Source of the DNA: Candidatus Thiodiazotropha endolucinida
GTDB lineage: Bacteria > Pseudomonadota > Gammaproteobacteria > Chromatiales > Chromatiaceae
Direction: 5' to 3'
Length of the DNA stretch: 64,000 nt
Assembly: GCF_001715975.1 (NCBI RefSeq)
Contig: NZ_MARB01000017.1
Location: forward strand, 1 to 64,000
Shown: one piece after another, positions 37,259 to 46,187 of the stretch
Layout: every line of letters begins with the position of its first letter
Position numbering within the stretch: the first letter of the stretch is position 1
Notes under the pieces: generated by a model
Databases searched by the model: none
Told to the model about the DNA's origin: nothing
What the model saw: the letters and a program-made list of their open reading frames with translations, nothing else
Made by a program: the position numbers and the translations under genes

Positions 37259-37639
37259 ATCGCGAATCGCAGCGCCTTGAAAATATGGCTCACAGCCTGC
37301 GCATATTCCAAAATCATCGAGTGCAATTGTGTAGCCATCATTTCTGATTTGTGCCAACAGGGTTTGAATCTGGTCAAAATCTTCGATAAAGAGGCTTTCA
37401 GTAATTTCAACAACCAACCTGGATGGGGAAATACCATACTCGGCCGACTTGCTATTCAAATAGCTGTCAAAATCGTTTCGTAGGAGCTGTTTCACTGAAA
37501 CATTTATTGAAACCCTTAGCGATTGCCATATTGACTGGATCTCTTTAAATTCTCGATAAACCGTATCAATAATATAGTCCCCAATAGGATTTATCTGCCC
37601 GGTTGATTCCGCGACGGAAATAAACTTATGGGGCGGCAC
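37253..37639 (-). pseudogene. EAL-domain remnant
   Basis: A fragment of an EAL phosphodiesterase. FISVAESTGQINPIGDYIID, INVSVKQLLRNDF, LVVEITESLFIEDF and IALDDFG align with the middle of an EAL domain. The first part (EALLRW region) is missing. After DDFG the usual TGYSSL continues instead as an unrelated tail that stops at the end of the convergent nadE gene. No regulatory or GGDEF domain remains. Probably debris of a rearrangement next to the amidotransferase cluster. Confidence 0.75.
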
Positions 37640-37643
37640 TTGT

Positions 37644-38066
37644 TTATTTTTTTATCGGTAGTTCGTCATAGGAGGGCAGTTCAGCTGGATCCTGGTACCA
37701 GACCGCCCGAGAGGCGCAATAGACATTCTGTATCGGCTTGATTTGCGGATCACTGTCAAGCGTTCCTGCCGGCACCACAACTGTCTTCCCGGTTTGTGCA
37801 AGCCAGGGCAGTGAGGAACCGCACTTCTTGCAAAAACATGTGGCGAAGTGCTTGGCTTCCGCCAGCTCATACCTGCCGATTGAGTCCTCTCCCTTCAGCC
37901 ATTCGAAATCACCAGGTGCCACCAAAAGGTTGGATGAAAAAGCGCTGCCGGTGAACTTTCGGCAACGGGAACAGTTGCAGTACTGAAATATCCCCAAATT
38001 GTCCTTGATGGCATAACTGACCTCACCACATAGACAACTGCCGGTAACTCTGTTTCCTGGCATCAC
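37644..38066 (-). CDS. GFA (CENP-V-like) zinc protein
   Basis: Encodes 140 residues. GFA-family zinc sites: GSCLCGEVSY, CNCSRCRKFTGS and FCKKCGSSLPW. This family includes glutathione-dependent formaldehyde-activating enzymes and many proteins of unknown role. Length is normal. Confidence 0.88.
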   Translation of the reverse strand: MMPGNRVTGSCLCGEVSYAIKDNLGIFQYCNCSRCRKFTGSAFSSNLLVAPGDFEWLKGEDSIGRYELAEAKHFATCFCKKCGSSLPWLAQTGKTVVVPAGTLDSDPQIKPIQNVYCASRAVWYQDPAELPSYDELPIKK

Positions 38067-38131
38067 ATATCCTCATCGGGTCGCGGATCTTTTGTATCTA
38101 TATTAGCTGACAAAGCATAAGCGAAAACCCT

Positions 38132-38190
38132 GGGCGCCGCTTGCCGTACCGACTATTGACAGATATACGGTGCGGCAAGCCGCACCCTAC
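38132..38190. repeat. REP-like palindrome pair (type A)
   Basis: 38169-38190 has GGTGCGGC-AA-GCCGCACC plus CTAC, identical to 11163-11184. An imperfect partner, GGCGCCGC-TT-GCCGTACC, lies at 38133-38150 in opposite orientation. It sits between two minus-strand genes. Confidence 0.7.
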
Positions 38191-38198
38191 AAGTCTGT

Positions 38199-38588
38199 TT
38201 AGGATGGATATTCGTTCTGTATTCGTCGTTTGATATAGAGAAAGAACGATTGCGCCGTAAACATGATCGCGCAGCTTATCAGGACCGTATAGATGTGTCC
38301 CATCATCTCATCTATGGAGATAAACTTCACCAGTAATCCACCAAGATAGAAGATAAAAGCGAGCCAGCCATACCCAAGCCAATCTCTGGCGTCGAGACGT
38401 ATGGCTATTCCAATACCCATGCAGACAGGAAAAAGATAGCCCACCAGGATGGTTTCACCTTCGATGGTCAGGATTGTTTTATGGAATACAGTAAGAGCAT
38501 CTATCAGAGTCATTCCCAGAATCGATGCAACCCCCGCCCCCATCGGCTGCCATGCCATGAACTCCTTTTTATTACGGGGTACTTTCAC
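38199..38588 (-). CDS. Small four-helix membrane protein
   Basis: Encodes 129 residues with about four hydrophobic segments (GAGVASILGMTLIDALTVF, VGYLFPVCMGIGIAI, GWLAFIFYLGGLLVKFI, IYTVLISCAIMFTAQSFFLYI) and basic ends. No family recognised. Its start overlaps the GNAT stop by 17 bp, suggesting co-expression. Confidence 0.65.
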   Translation of the reverse strand: MKVPRNKKEFMAWQPMGAGVASILGMTLIDALTVFHKTILTIEGETILVGYLFPVCMGIGIAIRLDARDWLGYGWLAFIFYLGGLLVKFISIDEMMGHIYTVLISCAIMFTAQSFFLYIKRRIQNEYPS

Positions 38589-39162
38589 GCTTTATTTCTT
38601 CTCTCTCATTCCATCCGCTCCTGGAAATAGAATACAACACATGCATTGATAGAGGATGGCCAGGCGTCAATGCCGGATGAATGAAGTCTCGGTTCGTATT
38701 GACCATACCAAGCCGCTTCATCACTTCTCTGGATCGTCTGTTCATCAATGTAGTAAAGGCCACTACCTCATCCAGATTCAATTCTTCAAAGGCAAAGCGC
38801 AATGCTGTGGTTCCAGCTTCGGTGGCAAAACCTTTGCCCCAATGCCCAAATGAGAGCCGCCATCCGATCTCGATACAGGGCGAACATGGCAAACGATGTT
38901 GTGGTTCGTTGAGACCGACAATGCCGATAAAGTCACTACGCCCTTTTAATTCGACAGCCCAAAAACCCCAGCCTCTCCGAGCGATCAAATCACGACATCT
39001 CCTTGCCAGATCATCGCTCTCAACCCGCGAAAGGGACTGAGGAAAAAATTCCATTACCCTGGGGTCCGCATTGATCCGTGCGAACGGCATATAATCTCCA
39101 TCTCGCCACTGACGGAGTATCAGTCTGTCCGTTTCCAATACCGAGCTCTTCTCTGTGTTCAT
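38572..39162 (-). CDS. GNAT acetyltransferase (RimJ/RimL type)
   Basis: Encodes 196 residues. LETDRLILRQWRDGDYMPFARINADPRVMEFFP is the usual RimL-type N-terminus, and HWGKGFATEAGTTALRFAFEELNLDEVVAFT carries the acetyl-CoA loop (GKGFATEA). Substrate unknown. It overlaps the downstream membrane-protein gene. Confidence 0.9.
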   Translation of the reverse strand: MNTEKSSVLETDRLILRQWRDGDYMPFARINADPRVMEFFPQSLSRVESDDLARRCRDLIARRGWGFWAVELKGRSDFIGIVGLNEPQHRLPCSPCIEIGWRLSFGHWGKGFATEAGTTALRFAFEELNLDEVVAFTTLMNRRSREVMKRLGMVNTNRDFIHPALTPGHPLSMHVLYSISRSGWNEREEIKRESTP

Positions 39163-39234
39163 GAAGGTAGTTTATTTCATGAACAGAACTACCGTTGTGA
39201 TGGGATTAGTAGATCAAAATCAATCCGAATGGAT

Positions 39235-40128
39235 CTACCCTTCCGCAGATTCCTTCAACTCCACGCTCTGAGTTGCATAATATATGCTGCCGCTCTGTTC
39301 TGGCGCCCACCCCACCTGGTGTATCGGTAGCCGTGGCAAATCCTTATCCTCGATCAGTTGCCCCAGGGGTTGAATGCCCCCCTGCATGCCTTTCCACATC
39401 ACAACCAGTTTCTCCATCAACGGCAAATGGGACATACCCTCCATCTCCGCGTCACAGGCGTAGACATGACCATGGGGTAAGATATGTTGGCTCTCCGCAT
39501 AGAGGTACTCATGCACATTCAGATTTGTGATTTCGCCACCCTGGCCCAGCAATTCACTCAGGGTCGGTAGTGTCGTTGATATCTGGGGACAGTTCGAATC
39601 CACACCCTGCAGGTGGGGATAGAAGATGGTCCTGCCCCTGACATCGCTCGCAAAACTAAAGCCCCTGCTCTGCTGTAGCGCCAGCAGGTGGGGATTGATC
39701 TGCCATCCTGCGGCTGCCATGCATGTCGGTTTTTTACCGAAAACCTCTGTGTAGGCGTCGATTGCCCTGTCCAGTTCCTGCCGGGTCCAGGTTTCGTCCG
39801 CATGGGCGATCTCATCCAGCCAACGGGAGCGGTCATGACAGAGAATGCCTGTCTCATGGCCTGCCGCCAGCGTGGTGCGCATGACCTCCGCCGCCCTTCG
39901 GTGAATAACCGGAGGCGGCAGCGCTATGCCGTAGAGTCGTGATGCGATATCGAGATCGCGATACCAGGGTTGCAGGATGCGACCGATGCGACGACCGCTT
40001 TTATCAGCGCCGGTGGCGAAAAAGAAACTGGCGCGAATCTTATATTCATCGAATAGCCTCAGCAGCGCGGGCACTCCCAACAGGGCGCCTTGCAGAGTGT
40101 TGACGCATACTCGAAGACCTACCCTCAT
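39235..40128 (-). CDS. ArnD-like polysaccharide deacetylase homologue with altered catalytic motif
   Basis: Encodes 297 residues aligning along ArnD: GVPALLRLFDEYKIRASFFFATGADKSGRRIGR, CMAAAGWQINPH and VYACDAEMEG correspond to its landmarks. The usual acidic motif LRIDVDT reads LRVCVNT, replacing both Asp by Cys and Asn. The His-rich stretch of ArnD (HEVGLHAWDHHAW) is HETGILCHDRSRW. Deacetylase or deformylase activity on undecaprenyl-linked aminoarabinose is therefore doubtful. No other arn gene is nearby. It starts 15 bp after trhP on the same strand. Confidence 0.75.
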   Translation of the reverse strand: MRVGLRVCVNTLQGALLGVPALLRLFDEYKIRASFFFATGADKSGRRIGRILQPWYRDLDIASRLYGIALPPPVIHRRAAEVMRTTLAAGHETGILCHDRSRWLDEIAHADETWTRQELDRAIDAYTEVFGKKPTCMAAAGWQINPHLLALQQSRGFSFASDVRGRTIFYPHLQGVDSNCPQISTTLPTLSELLGQGGEITNLNVHEYLYAESQHILPHGHVYACDAEMEGMSHLPLMEKLVVMWKGMQGGIQPLGQLIEDKDLPRLPIHQVGWAPEQSGSIYYATQSVELKESAEG

Positions 40129-40143
40129 GAATGGGATCTGTCG

Positions 40144-41448
40144 CTATACAGGACCAAGATAACGACACAACAAGGCGTTCTCCACCTTATGGGTAGGCAG
40201 TGCCACACGAACCCGATAACCACCGCCAGGCGCTTCCTGCATGGCATTCCCGTTTTGATCCTCCATACGCTCTAATACAAAACTGTGGTTTCCTCCAGGC
40301 GTCATCAGTTCCAGTCTGTCCCCCACGCGGATCTTGTTCTTCACATCCAGATCGATCAGGCCTGAGCCGTTGTCGACACCGGTCACCTCACCCACGAACT
40401 GCTGTCTTTCAGTCTGTGAACTGCCGTAACGGTAGTTCTGCAGCTCCTGGGATTCATGACGCTGATAGAACCCATCGGTATAACCCCGGTTGGCCAGACT
40501 CTCCAGGTCGGCCATCAGTTCGATCTGAAACGGGCGTCCCGCAACGGCATCGTCGATCGCCTGCCGGTAGACCTGGGTGGTGCGGGCGGTATAGTAGTGC
40601 GATTTGGTTCGGCCCTCGATCTTCAGGCAATCCACCCCGATACCCACCAAACGCGCCACATGCTCAACTGCGCGCAGGTCTCTGGAGTTCATGATGTAGG
40701 TGCCATGTTCATCCTCGAACATCGGCATCGGCTCACCGGGCCTGCCTCTCTCCTCGATGTAGTAGACCTGGTCGGCCTCGCTGTGCCGGGCAACTCCCGC
40801 AGGGCCTGTGCCGGTAGTTGGCGGCTCCACCGCTTGTGACATCTTGTAGTCCCAGCGGCAGCTGTTGGTACAGGTACCCTGATTGGCATCCCGATGGTTG
40901 AAGTAGCCCGACAGCAGGCAACGGCCGGAGTAGGCAATACAGAGGGCGCCATGGATGAACACCTCCAGTTCCATATCCGGGACAGCCTGCCTGATCTCCT
41001 CCACCTCTTCCAGGGAAAGTTCCCGGGAGAGGATCACACGGCTCAGGCCCTGCCGCTGCCAGAATCGCACCGCTTCCGCGTTCACCGTGTTGGCCTGCAC
41101 CGAAAGATGGACCGGCATCTCCGGCCAGGCCTCCCTGACCATCAGGATCAATCCCGGATCGGACATGATCAGGGCATCCGGTCCCATGGCTATCACCGGT
41201 TCCAGATCCTTGATGAAGGTCTTCAGCTTGGCGTTGTGGGGCATCACGTTGCAGGCCAGGTAGAAATGGCGTCCCAGGCCGTGTGCATCGGCGATGCCGA
41301 TCGCCAGATTGTCCTGCAGGAAGTCATTGTTCCTGACCCGCAGACTATAACGCGGCAGGCCGGCATATACGGCATCGGCGCCATAGGCAAAGGCGTAGCG
41401 GGCGTTCTTCAGGGTGCCCGCGGGTGAAAGGAGTTCGGGTCGTTTCAT
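40144..41448 (-). CDS. trhP: U32-family tRNA hydroxylation protein TrhP (YegQ)
   Basis: Encodes 434 residues. PELLSPAGTLKNARYAFAYGADAVYAGLPRYSLR and the U32 signature EVFIHGALCIAYSGRCLLSGYFNHRDANQGTC carry the Cys ligands. TrhP makes 5-hydroxyuridine in tRNA in an O2-independent, prephenate-dependent way. It is in one direction with the upstream ChaN-PDZ gene (16-bp gap) and the downstream ArnD-like gene. Confidence 0.9.
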   Translation of the reverse strand: MKRPELLSPAGTLKNARYAFAYGADAVYAGLPRYSLRVRNNDFLQDNLAIGIADAHGLGRHFYLACNVMPHNAKLKTFIKDLEPVIAMGPDALIMSDPGLILMVREAWPEMPVHLSVQANTVNAEAVRFWQRQGLSRVILSRELSLEEVEEIRQAVPDMELEVFIHGALCIAYSGRCLLSGYFNHRDANQGTCTNSCRWDYKMSQAVEPPTTGTGPAGVARHSEADQVYYIEERGRPGEPMPMFEDEHGTYIMNSRDLRAVEHVARLVGIGVDCLKIEGRTKSHYYTARTTQVYRQAIDDAVAGRPFQIELMADLESLANRGYTDGFYQRHESQELQNYRYGSSQTERQQFVGEVTGVDNGSGLIDLDVKNKIRVGDRLELMTPGGNHSFVLERMEDQNGNAMQEAPGGGYRVRVALPTHKVENALLCRYLGPV

Positions 41449-41464
41449 CTGTCAGCTATAGAAC

Positions 41465-42580
41465 TCAACGCAGGGTAACCAGCATGGTCTCCACAATGGT
41501 GCCAAGAAGCAGCCGCTCTCTCTCCACTTCCAACTCGACCTTTTCCCCAACCTCTCTGTCCATCAGGGCGATACGGATATCGGCATAGCTCTTGATCGGC
41601 TGTCCATCGATGGATAGTAGCCGATCCAATTTCTCCACACCCGCCTCCCTGGCACCACTGCCCTCGATAAAATCCTTAATACTGGGGGGTGAACTTGTGG
41701 TATCGAGCAAAACACCGAGCTTTCCGCTAGGTGGCAAGGAGCGTTTCTCGGCCACAATCAAATAGTCCGCTAACGCCTGGTCCAGTTCCGTGGCTGTATC
41801 GACATTAAGAATGGTTGCCTGACTGGCGTCGATACGGCGCAACAGCCGCTTGGGAATACCGTCGCCATACATCAGATGACCAACCCCCGCCAGGATGACC
41901 AGGTGGGATTCGGGATTCCGTTGCATCCACTCCGCCGCCCGCTGCGCCATTCCCTCGTCCCACAGCAGCTGAACCTCAAGGAAGTTTTCAAAACTCCTCC
42001 CCTCTTTATGGGGGTGCGCATCGAAGACCGACTGCAATCGTTTGTGGTAATCCTCGTTATCCCTGTCTATCTCGGCGGGTAATCTCAGTTTCAATTTCTC
42101 GGGTAGACTCTCGATGCCTTCCCTTCCCACCTGCCGGGTGATCTCACTCTCCAGATTGAGGGCGATCAACGGGATGCCATGCTCCCTGGCATATTGGAAA
42201 ATAGGCCGGTAGAGCCGATAATCGAAACGCCAGCGATCGAAGTACTCCGACTCCCGAATCAGGTCGGCTTCATCGATCTCCCCGACGATATAACGGTCGA
42301 GGACATCCTGGTAGGGCTGAAAAAAGAACTCCAGTCCGATTCCCAGGTCTGAGTGCTTTGCATGCAGCCCCTTGATGATCGCCAACTGATTCAGATGGTG
42401 TTGATACTGATCATGGGACTCGCCGACAAAGACCACACGTCGGTCCGCGACCTTCTCTATCAGGCTCGAGACATCGATCACTGCGGAGAGATCGATCACC
42501 GGGTCAGGCACGGGCTCATGAGCCTTAGCACCTGTCGTCGCGCAGGCCAAGACTAGAAACAGAAGACGAAAATAGAGCAC
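41465..42580 (-). CDS. ChaN-like haem-binding protein with PDZ domain
   Basis: Encodes 371 residues with a signal peptide (about 1-21, ending AKA). ChaN domain at about 30-270: VVFVGESHDQYQHHLNQLAII, LGIGLEFFFQPYQ and LVILAGVGHLMYGDGIP contain the family Glu/His motifs. The C-terminal PDZ (GVLLDTTSSPPSIKDFIEGSGAREAGVEKLDRLLSIDGQ) suggests docking to a protein partner. ChaN proteins bind haem and act in iron uptake. It is divergent from the M1-type peptidase with only 26 bp between start codons. Confidence 0.85.
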   Translation of the reverse strand: MLYFRLLFLVLACATTGAKAHEPVPDPVIDLSAVIDVSSLIEKVADRRVVFVGESHDQYQHHLNQLAIIKGLHAKHSDLGIGLEFFFQPYQDVLDRYIVGEIDEADLIRESEYFDRWRFDYRLYRPIFQYAREHGIPLIALNLESEITRQVGREGIESLPEKLKLRLPAEIDRDNEDYHKRLQSVFDAHPHKEGRSFENFLEVQLLWDEGMAQRAAEWMQRNPESHLVILAGVGHLMYGDGIPKRLLRRIDASQATILNVDTATELDQALADYLIVAEKRSLPPSGKLGVLLDTTSSPPSIKDFIEGSGAREAGVEKLDRLLSIDGQPIKSYADIRIALMDREVGEKVELEVERERLLLGTIVETMLVTLR

Positions 42581-42606
42581 TACATTCTCCCATTAAGATT
42601 GACTCA

Positions 42607-44790
42607 ATGCGCCTTATGACAAACAAAACCACGATCTGTTACATCCTGCTGTGGCTGACGCTATTTTGCAAACCGATTATTGCCGCATCAACGGTTCACC
42701 ATGAACTGCAGGTCTCCCTCGACCCGAACAGCCAGCAGCTGCAGGTGACAGATCGAATCTCTCTCGCCTCCCCGCAGGATGGTGGCGCTACGCAGCCTAC
42801 CCTAGCCCATCAGGGCCGGTTGCGATTCCTGCTTCATCGCGGTCTCAGCCCACGCAGCATGACGGCGGAAGTGGCCCTGAAAGAGATCGGACCGATCTCT
42901 GATAGCGCTCCTTTGATCGCATACCAGCTCAGCATGCCTGAAGATCAACGTCATTTCACCCTGAAGTATGGCGGGAAGATCGCACACCGGCTGACCACAC
43001 TGAGGGAGAGCCCGGGACGGGCCAGCGAACGCCTGCGCGGCACCATATCGGAACAGGGTGTCTATCTGGATGCCGCTACCGGCTGGTACCCCTACTTTGC
43101 CGATACACTCCATACCTTCGAACTGCAGGTGGAACTCCCTTCATCCTGGCTTGCGGTAAGCCAGGGCAAGGGACCCGAGATAGGCGGAGAGGGTCAGAGA
43201 CGCTTGATCCGCTGGCATGAAAACTCTCCCCAGGATGATATCTATCTGGTCGCCGCACCCTACCGGCTCTATCGCAAAACCACGGAGGGCATCGAGGCAC
43301 AGGTTTTTCTGCGCCAGCCGGATGCCGAAATCGCAGAGCGCTATATAGAGGCCACCGCGGATTATTTGCGACTCTATCAATCCCTGATCGGTCCCTATCC
43401 CTACGCCAAGTTCGCGTTGGTGGAAAACTTCTGGGAGAGTGGATACGGGATGCCCTCCTTCACTCTGTTGGGACCGCGGGTACTGCGCCTCCCCTTTATC
43501 CTGCACACCTCCTATCCCCATGAGATCCTTCACAACTGGTGGGGAAACAGCGTCTACATAGACTATCAAAGCGGCAACTGGGCGGAGGGATTGACCAGTT
43601 ATCTGGCCGACCATCTGCTGGCCGAACAGCGGGGCCGGGGCGCCAACCATCGGCGCACGGCACTGAAACGCTATGGCGATTTCGTGCGTAACGAGAATGA
43701 CTTTCCGCTGGCGGCGTTCAGGGCCCGCCATACAACCGCCAGCCAGGCGGTAGGCTATGACAAGAGCCTGATGTTTTTCCATATGCTGCGGCGCCGCCTC
43801 GGCGATCACAACTTCATTAAGGGCCTGCAGATCTTCTTTCGGGACAACCGTTTCAAGACAGCCGGGTATGCAGATCTGAAGTTGGCTTTTGAGAAAGCCG
43901 CAGGCGTGTCAATCGATACCTTTTTCCAACACTGGACCGAACGCAACGGCGCCCCGCGCCTGGCCGTCAGTAACCTCACTGTGAAACAGCTTGGGGACGG
44001 TTTTCAGATCAGCGGCACCCTGCAGCAAAGCCAGAGTAGCGCCCCCTTTCCCCTGAAGGTCCCCATGCTTACACGCATGAAAGATGGAAGCGTATCGCAG
44101 ACCACTCTCTCCTCCCAGGCACGAGAGACTCCCTTTACGATTAAGGTGGAACAAGAACCGCAACAACTGCAGATAGACCCCTGGTTCGACCTTTTCAGAC
44201 AACTCGATCCCGCGGAAACCCCGGCGACCCTGAGTCGTCTGTTTGGCAGTGAAAGGATATTGATCGTACTACCGTCGAATGCGAACAAGCGGATGCTGCA
44301 GGCCTATAGAGGGTTGGCTCAACAGTGGAGCGACGGCTATGACGAGGCGGATATACGCCTCGACAGTGAACTGAACAGTCTGCCGCAGGATCGCCCCATT
44401 TGGCTGCTCGGCAGGGAAAACCTGTTCCACCATGAGTTTGTAAAACAGCTCTCCGGCCTGCCTTTTTCCCTGGGACATGAATATATCAAGCTAACCGACA
44501 CCGATTACTCCACCGGGGAGCACAGTTTTGTACTGAGTGAGCGTAATCTGAACAATGGCCAGACCATAGCATGGGTTGCCGGCAACTCGGATGCGGCGAT
44601 CGCGCGACTGATGAGAAAACTGCCCCACTATGGCAAATACAGTTATCTGGTATTCAAGGGAGATCAGGCACAGATAGCGTTCAAGGGGGAGTGGCCGATC
44701 ACCCAATCACCGCTGCACTTCAACTTTGCCGAGGATGGGAGGGTAGTCGAAATGGATGAACCCGGACCGCTTATTATGATGCCTGAATGA
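42607..44790 (+). CDS. Exported M1-family metallopeptidase
   Basis: Encodes 727 residues with a signal peptide (CYILLWLTLFCKPIIAA). Zinc site HEILHNWWG plus the downstream Glu in NWAEGLTSYL (17 residues after HEILH, one fewer than the usual 18). GYDKSLMFFHMLRRRLG follows with the catalytic Tyr region. An additional C-terminal domain of about 180 residues (VLPSNANKRMLQAYRGLAQQW onward) is not part of the peptidase core. Periplasmic or surface aminopeptidase. The stop overlaps a 40-codon frame (ATGA). Confidence 0.88.
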   Translation: MRLMTNKTTICYILLWLTLFCKPIIAASTVHHELQVSLDPNSQQLQVTDRISLASPQDGGATQPTLAHQGRLRFLLHRGLSPRSMTAEVALKEIGPISDSAPLIAYQLSMPEDQRHFTLKYGGKIAHRLTTLRESPGRASERLRGTISEQGVYLDAATGWYPYFADTLHTFELQVELPSSWLAVSQGKGPEIGGEGQRRLIRWHENSPQDDIYLVAAPYRLYRKTTEGIEAQVFLRQPDAEIAERYIEATADYLRLYQSLIGPYPYAKFALVENFWESGYGMPSFTLLGPRVLRLPFILHTSYPHEILHNWWGNSVYIDYQSGNWAEGLTSYLADHLLAEQRGRGANHRRTALKRYGDFVRNENDFPLAAFRARHTTASQAVGYDKSLMFFHMLRRRLGDHNFIKGLQIFFRDNRFKTAGYADLKLAFEKAAGVSIDTFFQHWTERNGAPRLAVSNLTVKQLGDGFQISGTLQQSQSSAPFPLKVPMLTRMKDGSVSQTTLSSQARETPFTIKVEQEPQQLQIDPWFDLFRQLDPAETPATLSRLFGSERILIVLPSNANKRMLQAYRGLAQQWSDGYDEADIRLDSELNSLPQDRPIWLLGRENLFHHEFVKQLSGLPFSLGHEYIKLTDTDYSTGEHSFVLSERNLNNGQTIAWVAGNSDAAIARLMRKLPHYGKYSYLVFKGDQAQIAFKGEWPITQSPLHFNFAEDGRVVEMDEPGPLIMMPE

Positions 44791-44909
44791 ATATAATGCG
44801 TTGCAGCAGAGTCAATATCCGCCGTCGAGTTCACCTTTGTCTCTCGTCACTGCTCCTGAATCTGCTATTGTCCTCAACTCTTATTGCGGGTGAAACGCTA
44901 ACCCCTTAA
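44787..44909 (+). CDS. 40-residue signal-peptide-like frame, possible gene remnant
   Basis: ATG overlaps the peptidase stop (ATGA) and a TAA occurs at 44907. The product has several Arg residues, a long Leu/Ser hydrophobic core and ends just after SSTLIAGETLTP, like a signal peptide with almost no mature protein. It may be a truncated exported-protein gene or a tiny secreted peptide. No downstream continuation is seen in any frame. Confidence 0.35.
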   Translation: MNIMRCSRVNIRRRVHLCLSSLLLNLLLSSTLIAGETLTP

Positions 44910-45018
44910 TCTGAATCAAACGATCATATCGGAGTCGATAGGCTCAAGTTTGTTGACATCGACCGACTGGTCCATATCATCAACGGCTGAGGCCGCATGT
45001 AAGCGTGCCAGGCGGTCG

Positions 45019-45957
45019 CTAATCTTCGTAGCAAAGTCCGCCGCCCAATAAGCCTACACCCATCCCTTTCGTCGCAGCCCAAAGCTTGCTCATCTTAAAT
45101 TCCTCGAACATCAGGATACGAAACAGGTCATGCAGACTGGCGAGAAAATCGTAGAAGACAAAGCCGGGAAAGGTGAACAGGTTTTCGCGCCAGATGCGGG
45201 TGCGGTTGCGATAGATGGTGTAGCGACGTTTGGGTGAGTGATTCCACGCCAGGAAGCGCCGGCCCAGGAACCGGTGTTCCGACTGTGCCCCCAATTGATG
45301 GTAGAGCACCGCATCGGCCACCGCTACGATCCGGTAACCACCGCGCAGGGCACGCAGACAAAAATCCACATCAAGGTAATCGATACTGAATGATTCACGG
45401 ATAAGGCCTATCTCACGAAACAGCGAAGCCCGGATAAGACTACCGGAACTGATTGCGATATACAGATGTGGGAGTATCGATCTATTCGAGAAATCCTGAA
45501 TGGTAAAGCGGGGACCGCCGTAGGCGCCCCGTGGCGCGGTGACATAGCGCGCTTCCCTGGGGACCCCCTGCTCTTCATATCGCGGCGCCAGAATTGCGAC
45601 TTCCGGCGCTTGTCGCTGTGCAGTCTGCAATAAGGTCGATACCATGTCGGGTGCGGCACGGCTGTCGTCGTCCATCATCAGCAACCAGGTCGCACCCGCA
45701 TCCAGGGCAGTACGGATTCCGATATTCTGTGCCATGCCGAGCCCAAGGTTTTGACCGTTTTGTATCAGTGTCACCCGATCGCCTGCCGACCTGACTATGG
45801 CTTCCAACAATTCCCTGGCGTCTACATCGCTGCTGTTATCGACAATAATGACCTGCGATACCTGATCCAGATAGCTCCGCAGGGCGTTTTCAAATTTGCC
45901 GCCGACATTGTAGGTGACGGTGACGGCAACAACATTATCGATAGGAGTTAAAGACAT
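45019..45957 (-). CDS. Family 2 glycosyltransferase (rhamnosyltransferase-like)
   Basis: ATG 45957 (MSLTPIDNVVAVTV) is chosen; GTG 45993 would add 12 residues. Encodes 312 residues of GT-A fold with VTVTYNVGG, LIQNGQNLGLGMAQNIGI and MMDDDSR as the DXD-type metal site. Length and order match dTDP-rhamnosyl or similar transferases of cell-surface polysaccharide synthesis. It stands alone between intergenic gaps. Confidence 0.88.
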   Translation of the reverse strand: MSLTPIDNVVAVTVTYNVGGKFENALRSYLDQVSQVIIVDNSSDVDARELLEAIVRSAGDRVTLIQNGQNLGLGMAQNIGIRTALDAGATWLLMMDDDSRAAPDMVSTLLQTAQRQAPEVAILAPRYEEQGVPREARYVTAPRGAYGGPRFTIQDFSNRSILPHLYIAISSGSLIRASLFREIGLIRESFSIDYLDVDFCLRALRGGYRIVAVADAVLYHQLGAQSEHRFLGRRFLAWNHSPKRRYTIYRNRTRIWRENLFTFPGFVFYDFLASLHDLFRILMFEEFKMSKLWAATKGMGVGLLGGGLCYED

Positions 45958-46187
45958 GAGTCCATTCTCGCCGATCCGACCCCCACTCGTCACATATCAT
46001 TTCATACTGTCTCAATCAATCGCCTCATCCTGCGGATCCGGTTATTGAAACACCCGTCATCGCGGTGACGACAACTGGCTTACGCCTAAGGCTGGAGCAT
46101 CAATGGATTTCACTTTATAATGCAACGATGCTGCACTGAACAAACACTATAACTAGTTGTAATTAATAGTTTTTATGGGAATTTATC

